Assembly (NCBI RefSeq): GCF_047663525.1
Contig: NC_092616.1
Span: 2,455,501-2,519,500, forward strand
DNA length: 64,000 nucleotides
Source: Anas platyrhynchos
Lineage: Eukaryota > Chordata > Aves > Anseriformes > Anatidae
Direction of reading: 5' to 3'
Shown: piece after piece, positions 33,136 through 45,299 of the stretch
How the letters are laid out: every line of letters begins with the position of its first letter
Numbering within the stretch: the stretch's first letter is position 1
Position numbers and translations under genes: made by a program
Notes under the pieces: model-generated
Seen by the model: only the letters and a program-made list of their open reading frames with translations
Databases searched by the model: none
Told to the model about the DNA's origin: nothing

Positions 33136-34248
33136 TCTGAAACCCACTCTCAGCTGATCAGGAAGTAATGGGACCAGAAAACCCTTTCTGGCTGCAGCAG
33201 CTCAGGCCTGGCTGCCCTGGCCGTGGCGCAGCAGGAGCTGCCTGAGAAACCCCAGGGATGGCACGGAGGGGCTGCAGGCCTCTGAGGATCTGCTGCTGAA
33301 GAGAGCAGGGGACACAGCAGGGGACACTGACCTCTGTATGCTTCTGCCTTGGATGCTCCCCTCTGTGGCACTGAGCCCTCTGTGCTCCCAGGAGCTGCTG
33401 TGCCCTTTAGAGGGGCTGTGGCTGTGGTGGCAGTGCCCAGAGCCCTGAAGCAACCTGCTGTGGGCACTGTCTTGGGGTCACCCCAGCCTGGGCTGCTGTG
33501 CTGGGCTGGGATGAGGGCAGGGAGGTGGCCAGGGGATAGGGAAGTGGGAGAATTGGGGGGAAGCTGGGAAAGTCTGGAATAGCCGTTTGGCCATTGCTCA
33601 CATCTCTGCCCACCAAGGGCATATGAGAGGCTGTTGTCCCTCACAGCCCTGCCTGTAATCTCTCCCTTCTCACACTGTGCTCTGTCATATCCAGCACTTT
33701 CCCATGCCTAGTCACACAGGCTCCCACCCCATGTCCAGCTGGCATCACTGCAGGGCAGCCCTCCCCAGGGCACAGGCATCTGCCTGCAGCTTCCACAGCT
33801 GCTGCTCTTGATGGCCTCCTGAGGCCTGCCTGCTCCTGGCCCATCACAGTGTTGTGAGGAGGTGACCTCAGCAGCAGCAGCCCAGCCATGGTGGACAGAG
33901 CTGTCCCCTGCCTGAGCTGCCCCGTGTCCCGTGGGGTTTGTGATGCACTCGATGACATCGCTGTGTCTGCCTGCCTGCCACCAGGCAGTCAGGTCACTGC
34001 AGTAGGAATTGCATCACAACCCACCTCCCAGCCGTGTCACTGGGACCTTCCTCCACCTCTCCCCTCTCCCCAGCTCCCAGCACTGCTGGGTTGGTTTCCT
34101 GATAGTTCAGGTGATGTAAAATCCTAGAATCCCAGCCACTCGCCCGTCTCTCTCCCAGTTATCTGTGTGTACACATGTAACTCTGTATATAAATTTACCT
34201 TTACTTGCACATATAGCTGTAGTTACAGCTGTAGCTATACAAATATAT
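33136..34248. repeat. Flank of OR4 and segmental duplication (pairs with 10622-11345)
   Basis: 33400-33560 matches the flank of other OR 3' UTRs. 33582-34248 is near identical to 10622-11345. The duplication is then interrupted by the CR1 at 34249. Confidence 0.7.
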
Positions 34249-35682
34249 CCACAAAGAACTGGTTGGTGACCTGCTACGGCACTTGGATATGCACAAGTTG
34301 ATGGGGCCGGATGGGATCCACCCAAGGGTACTGAGAGAACTGGCAGAGGAGCTGGCCAAGCCCCTATCCATCATTTATCAGCAGTCCTGGCTATCGGGGG
34401 AGGTCCCAGCTGACTGGCGGCTAACAAATGTGACGCCCATCACATGAGAAGGGACGGAGGGCTGACCCAGGAAACTACAGGCCTGTCAGTTTGACCTCAG
34501 TACCAGGGAAGCTCATGGAGCAGATCCTCTTGAGAGTCATCATGCAGCACTTGCAGGGCAAGCAGGCGATCAGGCCCAGTCAGCATGGGTTTATGGAAGG
34601 CAGGTCCTGCTTGACGAACCTGATCTCCTTCTATGACAAAGTGACGCACCTGGTGGATGAGGGAAAGGCTGTGGATGTGGTCTACCTTGACTTCAGCAAG
34701 GCATTTGACACCGTCTCCCACAGCATTCTCCTCAAGAAACTGGCTGCTCTTGGCTTGGACTGGCGCACGCTTCATTGGGTTAGAAACTGGCTTGATAGCC
34801 GGGCCCAAAGAGTCATGGTAAATGGAGTCAAGTCCAGTTGGAGGCCAGTCACTAGTGGTGGCCCCCAGGGCTCGGTGCTGGGGCTGGTCCTCTTTAATAT
34901 GTTCATCGATGATCTGGACGAGGGCATTGAGTGCACCCTCAGTAAGTTTGCAGATGACACCAAGCTATGCGCATTGGAGAGCTGCCAGGCAGAGAAGGAC
35001 CTGGGAGTGATGGTGGACAGTCGGCTGAATATGAGCCAGCAGTGTGCTCAGGTGGCCAAGAAGGCCAACGGCATCCTGGCTTGTACCAGAAACACTGTGA
35101 CCAGCAGGGCTAGGGAGGTGATCGTCCCCCTGTACTCGGCTCTGGTGAGGCCGCACCTCGAGTACTGTGTTCAGTTTTGGGCCCCTCGCTGCAAGAAGGA
35201 CATCGAAGTGCTTGAGCTGGTCCAGAGAAGGGCGACGAATCTGGTGAGGGGCCTGGAGAACAAGTCCTACGAGGAGCGGCTGAAGGAGCTGGGCTTGTTC
35301 AGCCTGGAGAAGAGGAGGCTCAGGGGCGACCTTATCGCTCTCTACAGATACCTTAAAGGAGGCTGTAGTGAGGTGGGGGTTGGCCTGTTCTCCCACGTGC
35401 CTGGTGACAGGACGAGGGGGAATGGGCTAAAGTTGCGCTAGGGGAGTTTTAGGTTAGATGTTAGGAAGAACTACTTTAGCGAAAGGGTTGTTAGACACTG
35501 GAACAGGCTGCCCAGGGAGGTGGTGGAGTCACCATCCCTGGAAGTCTTTAAAAGACATTTAGATGTTGAACTTAGTGATATGGTTTAGTGGAGGACTTGT
35601 TAGTGTTAGGTCAGAGGTTGGACACGATGATCTTGAGGTGTCTTCCAACCTAGAAATTCTGTGATTCTGTGATTCTGTGATA
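34249..35682 (+). mobile_element. CR1 LINE, youngest-looking copy, long ORF2 segment
   Basis: ORF2 is open from about 34491 to 35441: [70 protein letters not shown] (the ADD active-site box), [17 protein letters not shown]. Between ADDTKLCA and SCQAEKDLG about 60 codons are missing in frame. A frameshift at about 34441 cuts the ORF from upstream ORF2. The 3' end is TTCTGTGATTCTGTGATTCT. Not autonomous. Confidence 0.92.
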
Positions 35683-35745
35683 TTTCACTATACAGACAGA
35701 AAGATGTGAATATTCCCATCAAGAAAGGCAGATAATACAAATATG

Positions 35746-35788
<43 letters not shown>

Positions 35789-36362
35789 ATATATTTTCCC
35801 CTGTATTTGCATTGCCAGAATTTCTCCTATGCACTGCACTTCATCTCCTCAGTATTTGAGGTATTTCCACCTGGCCTTACGAGACAGACCATGCTGGAAA
35901 TCCCCTTTCCAGCAGAGTGTGTGCACGTGCATTTTCCGCTCTTCTGCAGAGTTCCCCTCCACTTGCTCTTGCTCTTTGGTCATTCAGATACTTCTCATAC
36001 ACACAGTTGCTTCTAGGGAGTTTGGGGAGGTTGAGCTTGCCTGTATTTCAGTAGTCCCTTTCATCATCCCTGTAGCCAATTCTATATTTCTCTTTTACCA
36101 TTTCTTATATCTGTGTCAAAAATTTATTGTACAGTCATCCCTTGTGGATGGTACACCTCATTGGAGGCAAGTTAGAGTTGACTCACAGTTGTGGACTGTG
36201 GTTTTTATTTGGTTGCTTCTTTTATTTTTGTTGGTGTTTGTTTATTTTTAATATACATTTTTTGTAAATATTAAAAGAAAAAGACACCCACACACATAAA
36301 TAACAACAAAAAACTATGTGCAGCCAGATGTCTGAGGAAGAGAGGTGGGAGTTGGTGCAAAA
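35683..36362. repeat. Segmental duplication continues; TA/TATG microsatellite
   Basis: Resumes the 11.3 kb sequence (ATACAGACAGAAAGATGTGAA). A TA then TATG microsatellite is at 35742-35795. 35810-36000 matches 37610-37660 plus 38880-39050. Confidence 0.7.
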
Positions 36363-36785
36363 ATCATAGAATCATAGTATATCCCAAGCTGGGCAGGACT
36401 CATAAGGATCACAGAATCACAGAATCACAGAATTTCTAGGTTGGAAGAGACCTCAAGATCATCGAGTCCAACCTCTAACCTAACACTAACAGTCCCCACT
36501 AAACCATATCCCTAAGCTCTACATCTAAACGTCTTTTATAGACTTCCAGGGATGGTGACTCCACCACTTCCCCTCCACTACTCAAGGTGAGGCCCCAGCC
36601 GTGCAAGGTAGAGCGGGACAATCATCTCCCTCAACTGACTAGCAATGCCATGCTTGATGCACCCCAGGATATGGTTGGCCCTCCTGGCTGCCAGGGCACA
36701 CTTCTGGCTCATATTCAGCTTGCTATCAACCAAAACCCCCAGATCCCTCTCTGCAGGGCTGCTTTCCAGTGTCTCGTCACCCAAG
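36363..36785 (-). mobile_element. CR1 copies, one short and one internally deleted
   Basis: A CR1 3' scrap at 36363-36410 is followed by a second CR1 with its 3' end at about 36411. The latter jumps at about 36580 from its 3' UTR to ORF2 text (minus strand: [20 protein letters not shown]), showing an internal deletion. Confidence 0.8.
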
Positions 36786-37276
36786 GAACAGAGTTCCCCT
36801 GAAGGAGAGCAGTACAAGGGGAAGGGTTTCTGGCACACTCCTGAGAGGCCTGTGGGAGCTGCAGGCCACACCAGTCTCTGAGACTAGACAACTTTCCACC
36901 AAGATCCAGATCCCAAAGATGCACCAGCTCCCAGGGAAACATGGCCCTCATTTGTCCCCCATCATGAGGACACATTGAGCCATGCCCAGACAAGCCCTAG
37001 GGCTCAGGACAGCCCTAGCATGACGACCCAGGAGTCCTGACTGCCGCATTGTTCCCTAAGCCCAGCGGGACTCTCAGGCTGGGCTCCCACAGCAGCCACC
37101 AGCCCTGACCAGCCTGCCCCACAGCCCAGGACTTGCACCTTTGGACAGCTGACAGCCCCTTTGTCACCCCTTGAGAAGCAGCTCCCAACATCCTTAACTT
37201 TCGAGGAGAGCTGCAGGAGCCCTGAGAACATGGCAGTAAGGGTGGAAGTAATGGTCACTCTCCAGGAACCCTTCAT
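36786..37276 (-). pseudogene. Orphan CCDC81-like exon 1 and intron, copy C
   Basis: Exon 1 equivalent is 37276-37198: MKGSWRVTITSTLTAMFSG and LLQLSSK. The donor is destroyed (AAAG|TTAAGG, TT in place of GT). Intron text to 36786 matches copies B and D and ends at the CR1. No other exons. Confidence 0.7.
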
Positions 37277-37662
37277 GCTGCTGGCCCTCAGCTCAGGACA
37301 AGGGATGCCCACCCTGGCTCCTCAACCACAACTCCTCTGTAAGGTGCCCCTGCTCCTCTGCCCATCAGCAAGGGTTGGGCAGCGAGGGTTTTGTCACATC
37401 AGGGCTCCATGCACAACAGAAAATTGTCATTTTATTGGTGTAAGCCTGAAGATTGCCTACATATTTTTTAAGAATTTCAAAAATTTCACTTCAATTAGCT
37501 GAAATGATCGAACACTTCTAATACAATATTTGACGTGCCCCATGAAATCAAAATGATCATATGATGATTATTACAGCATGAGAAAAAATACTGATCTTCC
37601 TCTGTAGTCGCATTGCCAGAACTCTGTCTCTTGAGCACCGCATTTCATCTTCCCCATCTGAG
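37277..37662. other. CCDC81 copy C upstream remnant, then repeat copy
   Basis: 37277-37390 matches the region just above exon 1 in copies A, B and D but the CRE pair is missing. From about 37600 it is the left end of a duplicated sequence seen at 35810, split by the next CR1. Confidence 0.5.
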
Positions 37663-38868
37663 AATCATAGAATCATAAGTCAAGGTTGGAAAATGCCTCC
37701 AAGATCAGCTGGTCCAACTGATGCCCTACTGCCAATGTCACCCACTAAACCGTGTTCCTAAGCACCATGTCCAGCTTTTCCTTAAACACCCCCAGGGACA
37801 GTGACTCTACCACTTCCCTGGGCAACCCATCCCAATGCCTGACTACTCTTTCTGAGAAGAAATGTCTCCTAATTTCTAATCTAATCCCCAGCCCCAGTGA
37901 AATGTGAGGCCCTTCCCTCTAGTCCTATCACTAGTTTCCTGTAAGAAGAGGCCAACACTCAGCTCCCCATCACTTCCTTTCAGTTAGCTGTAGAGAGCAA
38001 CAAGGTCTCCTCTGAGCCTACTCTTCACCAGACTAAACAACCTCAGTTCCCTCAGCTGCTCCTCATAGCACTTGCTTTCCAGGCCCTTCACCAGGTTTGT
38101 AGACTTTCTCTGGACACGCTCCAGCACCTGGATGTCCTTCTGGAAATGAGGGGCCCAAAACTAAACAGAGTACATGAGGTACGGCCTCACCAGAGTAGAG
38201 TATAGGGGGATGAACATCTCCCTGGTCCTGCTGGCTACACTACTGATACAAGCCAGGACGCTGTTGGCCTTTTTGGCTACCTTGGCACACTGCCAGCTCA
38301 TGTTCAGGCAAACTTTGACCACACCTCCAGATCCCTTTCCTCTGCACAGCTTTTGAGCCACTCTGCCCCAAGCCTGTAGCCTTGCATTGGAGTTATTGTG
38401 AGCAAAGGGCAGGACCTGGCACTTAGCCATGGTGAACCTCATCCCACTGGCCTCTGCCCATTGATCCAACCTGTCCAGGTCCCTCTACTGGGCCTTCCTA
38501 CCCTCTGGCAGTTTGACGCTTCCCCCCAACTTGGTGTCACCTGCAAACTTACTGAGGGTGCACTCAATTCCCACATCCAAATAATCCATAAACATATTAA
38601 AGAAGATGGGCTCCAACACCAACCCTTGGGGAACATCACTGGTGACTGCTCGTCAGCTGGATTTCACTTCATTCACCACTACTCTCTGGGCCTGGCCATC
38701 CAGCCAGCTTTTAACCCAGCATAGAGTGTACCTGTCCAAGCCATGGGCTGCCAGCTTCTCCAGGAGAATACTGTGGGAGACTGTGTCAAAGGCCTTGCTG
38801 AAGGCTAGGTAGACTACATCAACAGGCTTTCCCTCATCCCCCAGGCAGGTCACTGGTCATAGAAGGAG
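37663..38868 (-). mobile_element. CR1 LINE, nested insertion
   Basis: The 3' end lies at 37663 (GAATCATAGAATCATAAGTC). ORF2 runs to 38868 on the minus strand with [33 protein letters not shown] and MDQWAEASGMRF, broken by frameshifts. It splits a duplicated sequence that is continuous at 35840-35880. Confidence 0.9.
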
Positions 38869-40310
38869 ATGACGCTGCTCAGGCAGGACTTTCAGGTATT
38901 TCCAGATGGTCTGATTAAAGAGACCATATCAGAAGTCACCTTTCCAGCAGACTATCTGGACATGTGCAGTTTCTGTTGTTCTGCAGAGTTTTCTTCCACT
39001 TGCTCTTTGGTCATTCAGATCCTTCTGATACATCGAGTTGCTTCTTGGGACTTGAGGGGAATTCAACTTGCCCGTCCTTTGGTAGCCTCTCTGTCATCCA
39101 TGTACACAACTCTGTAGCTGTATTTCTCATTTACCATTTCCCATCTATTTGAGTCAGATGTTTTTCTGTACACTTATCCCCTGTGCATGGTTCAACTTGG
39201 AAATGGCTCATTGCTGTGGACTTTTTTTTACTTTTTTTTTTTTAACGTGTGTTTCTTTGCTGATTTTTTTTTTTTTTGTTAAGTATTAATAGCAAAGACA
39301 CACACATACATAACAAGAAAAAACTGTTTGCATCTACTTTTCTCAGAGAAGGAGGCAGCAGCTGGTGGAAAGGGGCTGTAACATCCACCTGCAGATGTCA
39401 GTGGAGAAGTCTGATGTAATTAAAAGTGATGCAAGTCACGCTGTCTGATGTGAGAAGTGGTGGGGATGGAGAGCTGAGCAGCAAGGTTGTCCATACAGTC
39501 TAGGACTTCAAGGGACTGCTTTTCCTATCCATCCAGACCTCCTTAGGAGACACTTTGGATCCACGTCAACTACTGAATGCTACTAAGTTAAATAAGCTTA
39601 CATATGAAAATGTTATTTTGTAAAGTGGTCATTGAAAACTTCCTTTTTAGCAACACTCTTGAAAACTTATTAATTAACTGTACAAGTCTGGAAGACTGGA
39701 TGAAAATGGCTGAATTGTAATGAGCCCCATGCTGCATTTGGTTCTGAGCCCATGGACCTCAGGTAGTGAGAAGAGAATGATGTAACTGCAGGAGAAGTCA
39801 AAGTCAGAAGGAAACTTTGAAGTGTCTAGGAGTATTAATGGGCCCCAGTGAGGGTCATTACTGACAAAGCCTCCCCATGGACTTGTTAGAGCAGACAATG
39901 TGAGGCCATGATTGCAGGTAGGCAAAAGCACTGGGCAGGAGATTCTGATGCTGAGTAAAGGCCTTGGTTTGTTTGGTGAAGCAGAAAGGCCAAGCCCTGG
40001 CCCCCAGCCCCTGGGCAGGGAGGTTCTGTCCCTCACCCATGGCTCAGGGCTCTTCCTGGGGCAGTGGGATGTGGGGTGTGTGATGTTGTGAGAAGGACAA
40101 CGCTATGACACCTGCTGGCCTCCCCACTGGGTTGCAAGGAGGCAATAAGGCCTCAGTGTCATGAGCACATCATGTGTCCTCGTCAGCCTCAGTAGCAGAG
40201 ACAACTGCCATAGCCAGGGGGACAAAGACCTTGGTGCTGCTGGGGCCTTCCAGCCTTGCCAGTGCTCTCGTTTTTTTCCACCACAGGCTGTCCTGCACTG
40301 TCCTATCCCT
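38869..40310. repeat. Segmental duplication copy (pairs with 12270-13500 and 35870-36360)
   Basis: 39120-40310 closely follows 12300-13490. T-rich tracts at 39220-39280. No exon. Confidence 0.65.
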
Positions 40311-41255
40311 TCCCACTTTTCCCTGCAGGCTGTAGGCACCCACCTTGCTTCTCCACCTTGCTCTCATCCAGATATTTCCTTACTTTCACTGATGTCTCCC
40401 CCCCCTCCATGGCAGTTGCTTGAAACACACTAGTATGAGCTGACCACAGACTCCTTCTAGGTGATGTCAGGCACCACAGCACTACCCTTTCAGTGACATT
40501 TCCTCCTCCAGGAGAACTTTGCAGTATGAATGACAAGTGGGCCAGATTGTCCAGCAGAATTCCCACCCACAGCCTCATCCATTTGATAAGTCCACATAGC
40601 ACCAATCAGGCTATGAGGAGTCTCTGGGAGACAAAGACACAGGCCAAGGTGCAGGTAGACAGTGTCCCTTTCGTTCCCCTCCCCTATGGGTTCAGCAATC
40701 CTGTTTTTGTCCTTCAAGTACCAGGAGGTGGCTGTGGAAAAGCTTGCCCCATCACCTTCCCAGGGACTGAGGTGAGGCTCACCAGCCTTAATTCTTCCCA
40801 CCCTATTTTCTCTTATTCTGGAAGACAGATTTGAAGTCCTTCTAAGTCTCCAGAAAGTTCTCTGATCCCTCTGGCACATTTGCTGACATAGTCCAGGAAG
40901 GCAGGGAAAGGTGATGCAGGATACAGGCCAGAACACACAAGTCTTTCTCTTGCACACCCAAAGGCAGGGCATTGCAGTGGTCGTGGTGTCCCGCTGGCTC
41001 CTGCTGCCTCTCCCAGATGCTGGGAGGCACCTCAGCCCTGCAGTGCATTGCCCTGCTCTGCACTCATCTGAGATACTGTATGGCATGAGGAATGGACAAA
41101 GGCTGAAGGCATTTGTGCTCACTCAGGTTTGCCTCAGTACATGAACAAAATGTACACACTGAAGCCTCATCTATACAGGGCACACATACGGACTTCTGAC
41201 TTAGCCATTCAGTGTCCTTCTGGGGGGGAACAAACCACCTCTCTGAGCTGGGTTC
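40311..41255 (-). mobile_element. Old CR1-like fragment and associated duplicated sequence
   Basis: 40550-40870 (minus) is the counterpart of 14440-14880. 40935-41255 matches 15070-15250 and, inverted, 62900-63010. Confidence 0.5.
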
Positions 41256-41661
41256 CGAGCCTAAAAAGTCACCCAAGATGTAACCAGGACAATATCCACC
41301 TCTTATTCTCTACCGTATATACAATGACAGGTTCAAGACTTTCCAATAAGTCTTCATTAATCAACACCCTGCAATTAAGACACAGATATCATTCCCTTAG
41401 TCTATGGGCCTACTTAATGAAATGTCCATAAAATGTTCAATGATTCCATTTAGTCCATGAATTGGGTTCTATCCGTTGTTGTGACCCCAAAGGACAGGAG
41501 AAGACATATGTTACATGGAGTGAGAGGGCACCAATGCCAGCTCAGGTTAGGTCACTGCTGCACTTGCACTGCTCCTTGTGAGGCTCCTCTGCCATTGGTT
41601 CGAGTGTTTCCTGCTGTGGAACATGGCTGTGTGGTGCTTATCTGCCTGCTGGGTTAAACCA
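41256..41661 (-). mobile_element. LTR-like fragment
   Basis: Ends in CTGCTGGGTTAAACCACAGC, the complement of the TGTGGTTTAACC terminus. This is the opposite orientation to the LTR at 27381. The left extent is uncertain. Confidence 0.4.
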
Positions 41662-43849
41662 CAGCACAGACCAGGCCGCAAAATCTGACATTGCAATGAG
41701 CTCCACCCTTCACCCCTGCCCCAGACTGGGCTCATCCACCGGCCACAGTCCTTTAGAGGTGTACCTGTTCCAACACAGCCTTATTCAGGAGTCTTACTCC
41801 CTTCAGAGCTTTACCTACTGTGTCATGGAATTACCAGTGGTCACGGATGCTTGCAGGTATACCTTCTGTGTTGTACACTTATCCATGTGCCACGCTCTCT
41901 TCAGAGGTGTACCTGCTCTAGTGTGGCCTTTTCCATCGCCGAAGGATGATGAGGAGTTCTGGGCTGCAATGTAGAGATTCAGTGCAGAGATGATTCAGGC
42001 GAATATAGGTCTAGGATATATTGGCTGATAGAGGACCAACAGGGTCAGGCTTTGGAAGAAGCCTGATTAGTTGTGGGGAAACCACTGGTATTGGTAAATC
42101 CTCAGAAAAACACAGGGATGTATTTCAAGCCACAGCCAGTAAGGATGGAGAGAAGTTAGGACAGCTTTGGCAGTCATCAGGCCAGACTGAACTGAGAATG
42201 TGAGTGTATGGTAAAAGTCTGCAGGGATGCAAGCACAGGTAGAGGAAAATGTAGGACAGGCTGTGGAGGGGGATGACAACAGGCCATTTGGGGCTGGAGC
42301 CCCCCCAGTGGAATAGATGACCTCAGGGCTACAGCTGCAGCCTCTTCCACTAAGGCCCACCAGAGGACACTGGTCCCTTACTGCCCCAGGGCCTTGTTAC
42401 CTCCTCAACCCCACAGAGCCTGGCAAGTGTCCTACCAGTGTCCTACACTCGGAATTGCACACCCCACATCACACTGCCCTTGCCAGAGCCCCAAGCAGCC
42501 CAGGACATGCAGGATCCCCCTTCCCAGGGGATGTGCTCAGGCCTTGGCCATCCCCCTTGGTTGAACACATCAAGGGCTTTCAGAGCCACCTCCCCACTTG
42601 ATTTTCCACCTGTAACCAGTGCCTCTGATTTCCTCCTCCACCGTCTCCCAGGGACGGGCACCTTGTCTCCTTGTTGCCCTCGTGGCCTCTTCTGGGATGG
42701 CCCTCAGTGGGGCTGGCCAAGACCCTTAGACGTTTGCAGGCTTGCTTCTGTCTTTTACTTCTTGAGAGTCTTGCTCAAGCTTTCAGGATCTGCAGTTCAG
42801 GAACCTGGCAGCAGAGGGCGAATGTACATGCAAAACTCCCTCACAAGCCAAGGCTCTGGGCATAATTCTTCCAAGTCTTCAATTCTTATGGGGTTCATCA
42901 GGGAGATGCCAGGAGTCTCCTTAAAGGGACAGACTTCAAGAATAATACAAACTATAGGAAAGGATTTATTATTTCTGCTATTTCTTTAGTTGTCTACCTA
43001 CAGTTAAAGTGATATCAACAATCTCCAAGTGGTATTGATCCTGAATGTTTGCTAAGGGATTCTGAGCATGCAGGGAAATCAAGACCTTTTCTGCCAGGCA
43101 CTCTATGCACAGTCTTCATCCCTACTCCTCAGCCTCACCCTTTCTCTCATCAGCCTCCCGGGACTGACACAGCTGCGATAAGCTCAGATTTTTCCACTAG
43201 CATTGCATCGGAATGTTTTCCAGCCCCTTGGCACCAATTCCCATCTGCTTTCCTCAGAGAATGAGCTACATGCAGGCACTAAAGGTAATGTCTTAATTGA
43301 CAGCATTGAAAAATAAAAGACACAGTCCAGTAAAAAATAAAAGACACTCTTCAGCTCTATATTAAGCCCTCTATTCAGCTCTGTTGATTTACGGAAGGAA
43401 TCCAAGAGACAAAACAAATGAAATGCACTATTTTTCAGAATTTTTAGGCTTGTCTATGAATTCTCACCCAAATTTGCACACATTTTCCCAAACACATTCC
43501 TTCCCAAACCCTTAAATATTGAAACTGTGTTCCCAGGGTATGCTTGTATTGGCACATTGCACATCTCCATATCTAAATGGAGCAGAGAGCAATGAAGCTT
43601 AGAGGGGTTGGATAGGTCCTGCCTTTAGCTCTTTGCTGTCCACCCATGGCCACACCTGATAGGACTTCCCTTTTGTCCTTCCTCTTTATGAGCTGGCCAA
43701 ATCTTTATGGGGTGTACAGTTGCATAGCACCATGGCTCTCCATGTGCCAGACTCCAAGCAATACCCAGAAACCCAGAGCACAGCCTTAGAAAGAGGCCCA
43801 GAGCACAACTGAGGAAGGCAAATGTGACTCCTATCTTGCACTAAGGCAA
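41662..43849. other. Largest stretch without recognised repeats or genes
   Basis: I see no OR, CCDC81, CR1 or LTR sequence here and no spliced exon with a family motif. It separates the plus-strand OR modules to the left from the inverted OR5 module. It contains a CTCF-like motif at 42808. Confidence 0.5.
42808..42820 (+). promoter_or_regulatory. CTCF-like motif
   Basis: GCAGCAGAGGGCG agrees with the CTCF core (CCASYAGRKGGCR) at 12 of 13 positions. A single motif match; binding is not shown. Confidence 0.3.
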
Positions 43850-45010
43850 GACAGAGGTCCCAGGGAACTAGAGGCCAGAAAGCCTTTCCTCAGATTGTGG
43901 GAAGGTGATAGAGCAGATAATCCTGCAAAGCATTTCCAAGCACATGGAGGATAACAAAGTGATCAGGAGTGGTCAGCATGGATTCACCAAGGGTTTGTTG
44001 AGACTTAACCACTTGATAACCTTCTCCAATGAAAAAACTGCCTTGGTAAATGAGGGGAGAGCAGGGGATGCTGTCTGCCTTGTCTTCAGAAAGGTTTTTC
44101 ATGTTTCCCATAAGATCCTGATAGAGAAGCTGATGAAGTCCAGGCAGAATGAGGAGGCAGTGAGGTGGACTGGAAAGTTCCTGCACAGCTGGGCTCATAG
44201 TCCTGTGGCATGTAGTCTAGTTGGAGGTCAGTCACAAGCAGGACACTGTAGGGGCAATATTGGGACCTATCCTGTCCATTCAAACCTCAGCCATTCTTTA
44301 ATGTTGTGATCCTGTGTGGATGATATGGACTGGAATTTTGATAAACATCTGGGTTCAGAGGTTAGTTACCAGATATACACACTCTAGCTGGAGGTCTTTC
44401 AGTACTGTGCAAACAGGGAGTCAATACTAGACCAATATTATTTAACAAGTTTATTAATGACTTGTACAATGGGGCAAGTTGGCAGATGATATGAATCTGA
44501 GAGCAGTGGCCAACACACAAGATGGTTTTGCTGTCATTATGAGGGACCTCGCAGGCTAGAGAACTGGGCAAAGATGAATCACATGAAATTCAACAAAGTG
44601 AAATGCTCCTGCAGGAATAACATTATTCACCAAGACATTGCTTGGGGCCAACCAGCCAGAAATCAGCTTGGTAGAGAAGGACCTGGGTTTTCTGGTGGTC
44701 AGTGAGATGGACGCGTGCCAGCCATGTGGAATTACATCAAAGAAGGCCACCAGCACCTTGGGCTTCATTATTACAAACCTTGCCAGTACATTCAGGGAGT
44801 TGGTCCTTCCTCTCTACTGACCTCTGCTGAGACCAAACCCAGTGTGCAGTGTCCAGTTCTGGGCTTCCCTGTGCATGAAAGACCTGGATGTAGTGCAGTA
44901 AGTCCAGTAAATGACACAAAGATCGTTAAGAGACTGGAGAGTCTTCAGATGAGGAGAGGCTGAGAGAGCTGGAGTGTTGAGCCTGGAGAAGAGAAGGCAA
45001 GGGGGAGGTT
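43850..45010 (+). mobile_element. Degenerate CR1 LINE, ORF2 remnants
   Basis: Order as in CR1: MIEQIILQSISKHMEDNKVI with SGQHGFTKG, a decayed KAFDTVSH region, AEKDLG-like LVEKDLGFLVVSEMD, and FRELVLPLY. Many frameshifts. Confidence 0.8.
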
Positions 45011-45017
45011 TTTATCA

Positions 45018-45171
45018 AAGAATCACAGAATGGCTGAGGTTGGAAGGGACCTCTGAAGATTGTTTAGTCTAATCTCCCTGCCAAGCAGGATCACCTAGAG
45101 CATATTGTGCAGGATGGCATCCAGGCAGATTCTGAATATCTCCAGCAAAGGAGACTCCACATCCTCTCTGG
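45018..45171 (-). mobile_element. CR1 3' end
   Basis: GAATCACAGAATGGCTGAGG through CCAGCAAAGGAGACTCCACA, reversed CR1 3' end. It abuts the OR scrap directly. Confidence 0.85.
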
Positions 45172-45245
45172 GCGCGAAGTGCAGGAGCTGCAGCTCCCAC
45201 AAATTGCAGGAGGAGGAACTCAGTGATGGAGCTGCTGTTGGACAT
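45172..45245 (-). pseudogene. OR N-terminal scrap
   Basis: ATG at 45245 reads MSNSSSITEFLLLQF, then a deletion of about 10 bases removes the FADTRE codons and shifts frame before GAAAPALR (the out-of-frame reading of GELQLLHFA). Similarity stops at the CR1 edge. A splice acceptor (CTGTACAG) and a leader resembling OR1 and OR3 precede the ATG. Confidence 0.85.
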
Positions 45246-45299
45246 TTGGTCCTCCTTGGTATGGGGACCTGTACAGGAAGGAAAACACAGTGACGACAT

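Noticed and set aside
33888-34127. 79-codon frame with a good start context (GCCATGG)
   Set aside because: The near-identical duplicate at about 10940 is frameshifted after seven codons, so no coding constraint is visible.
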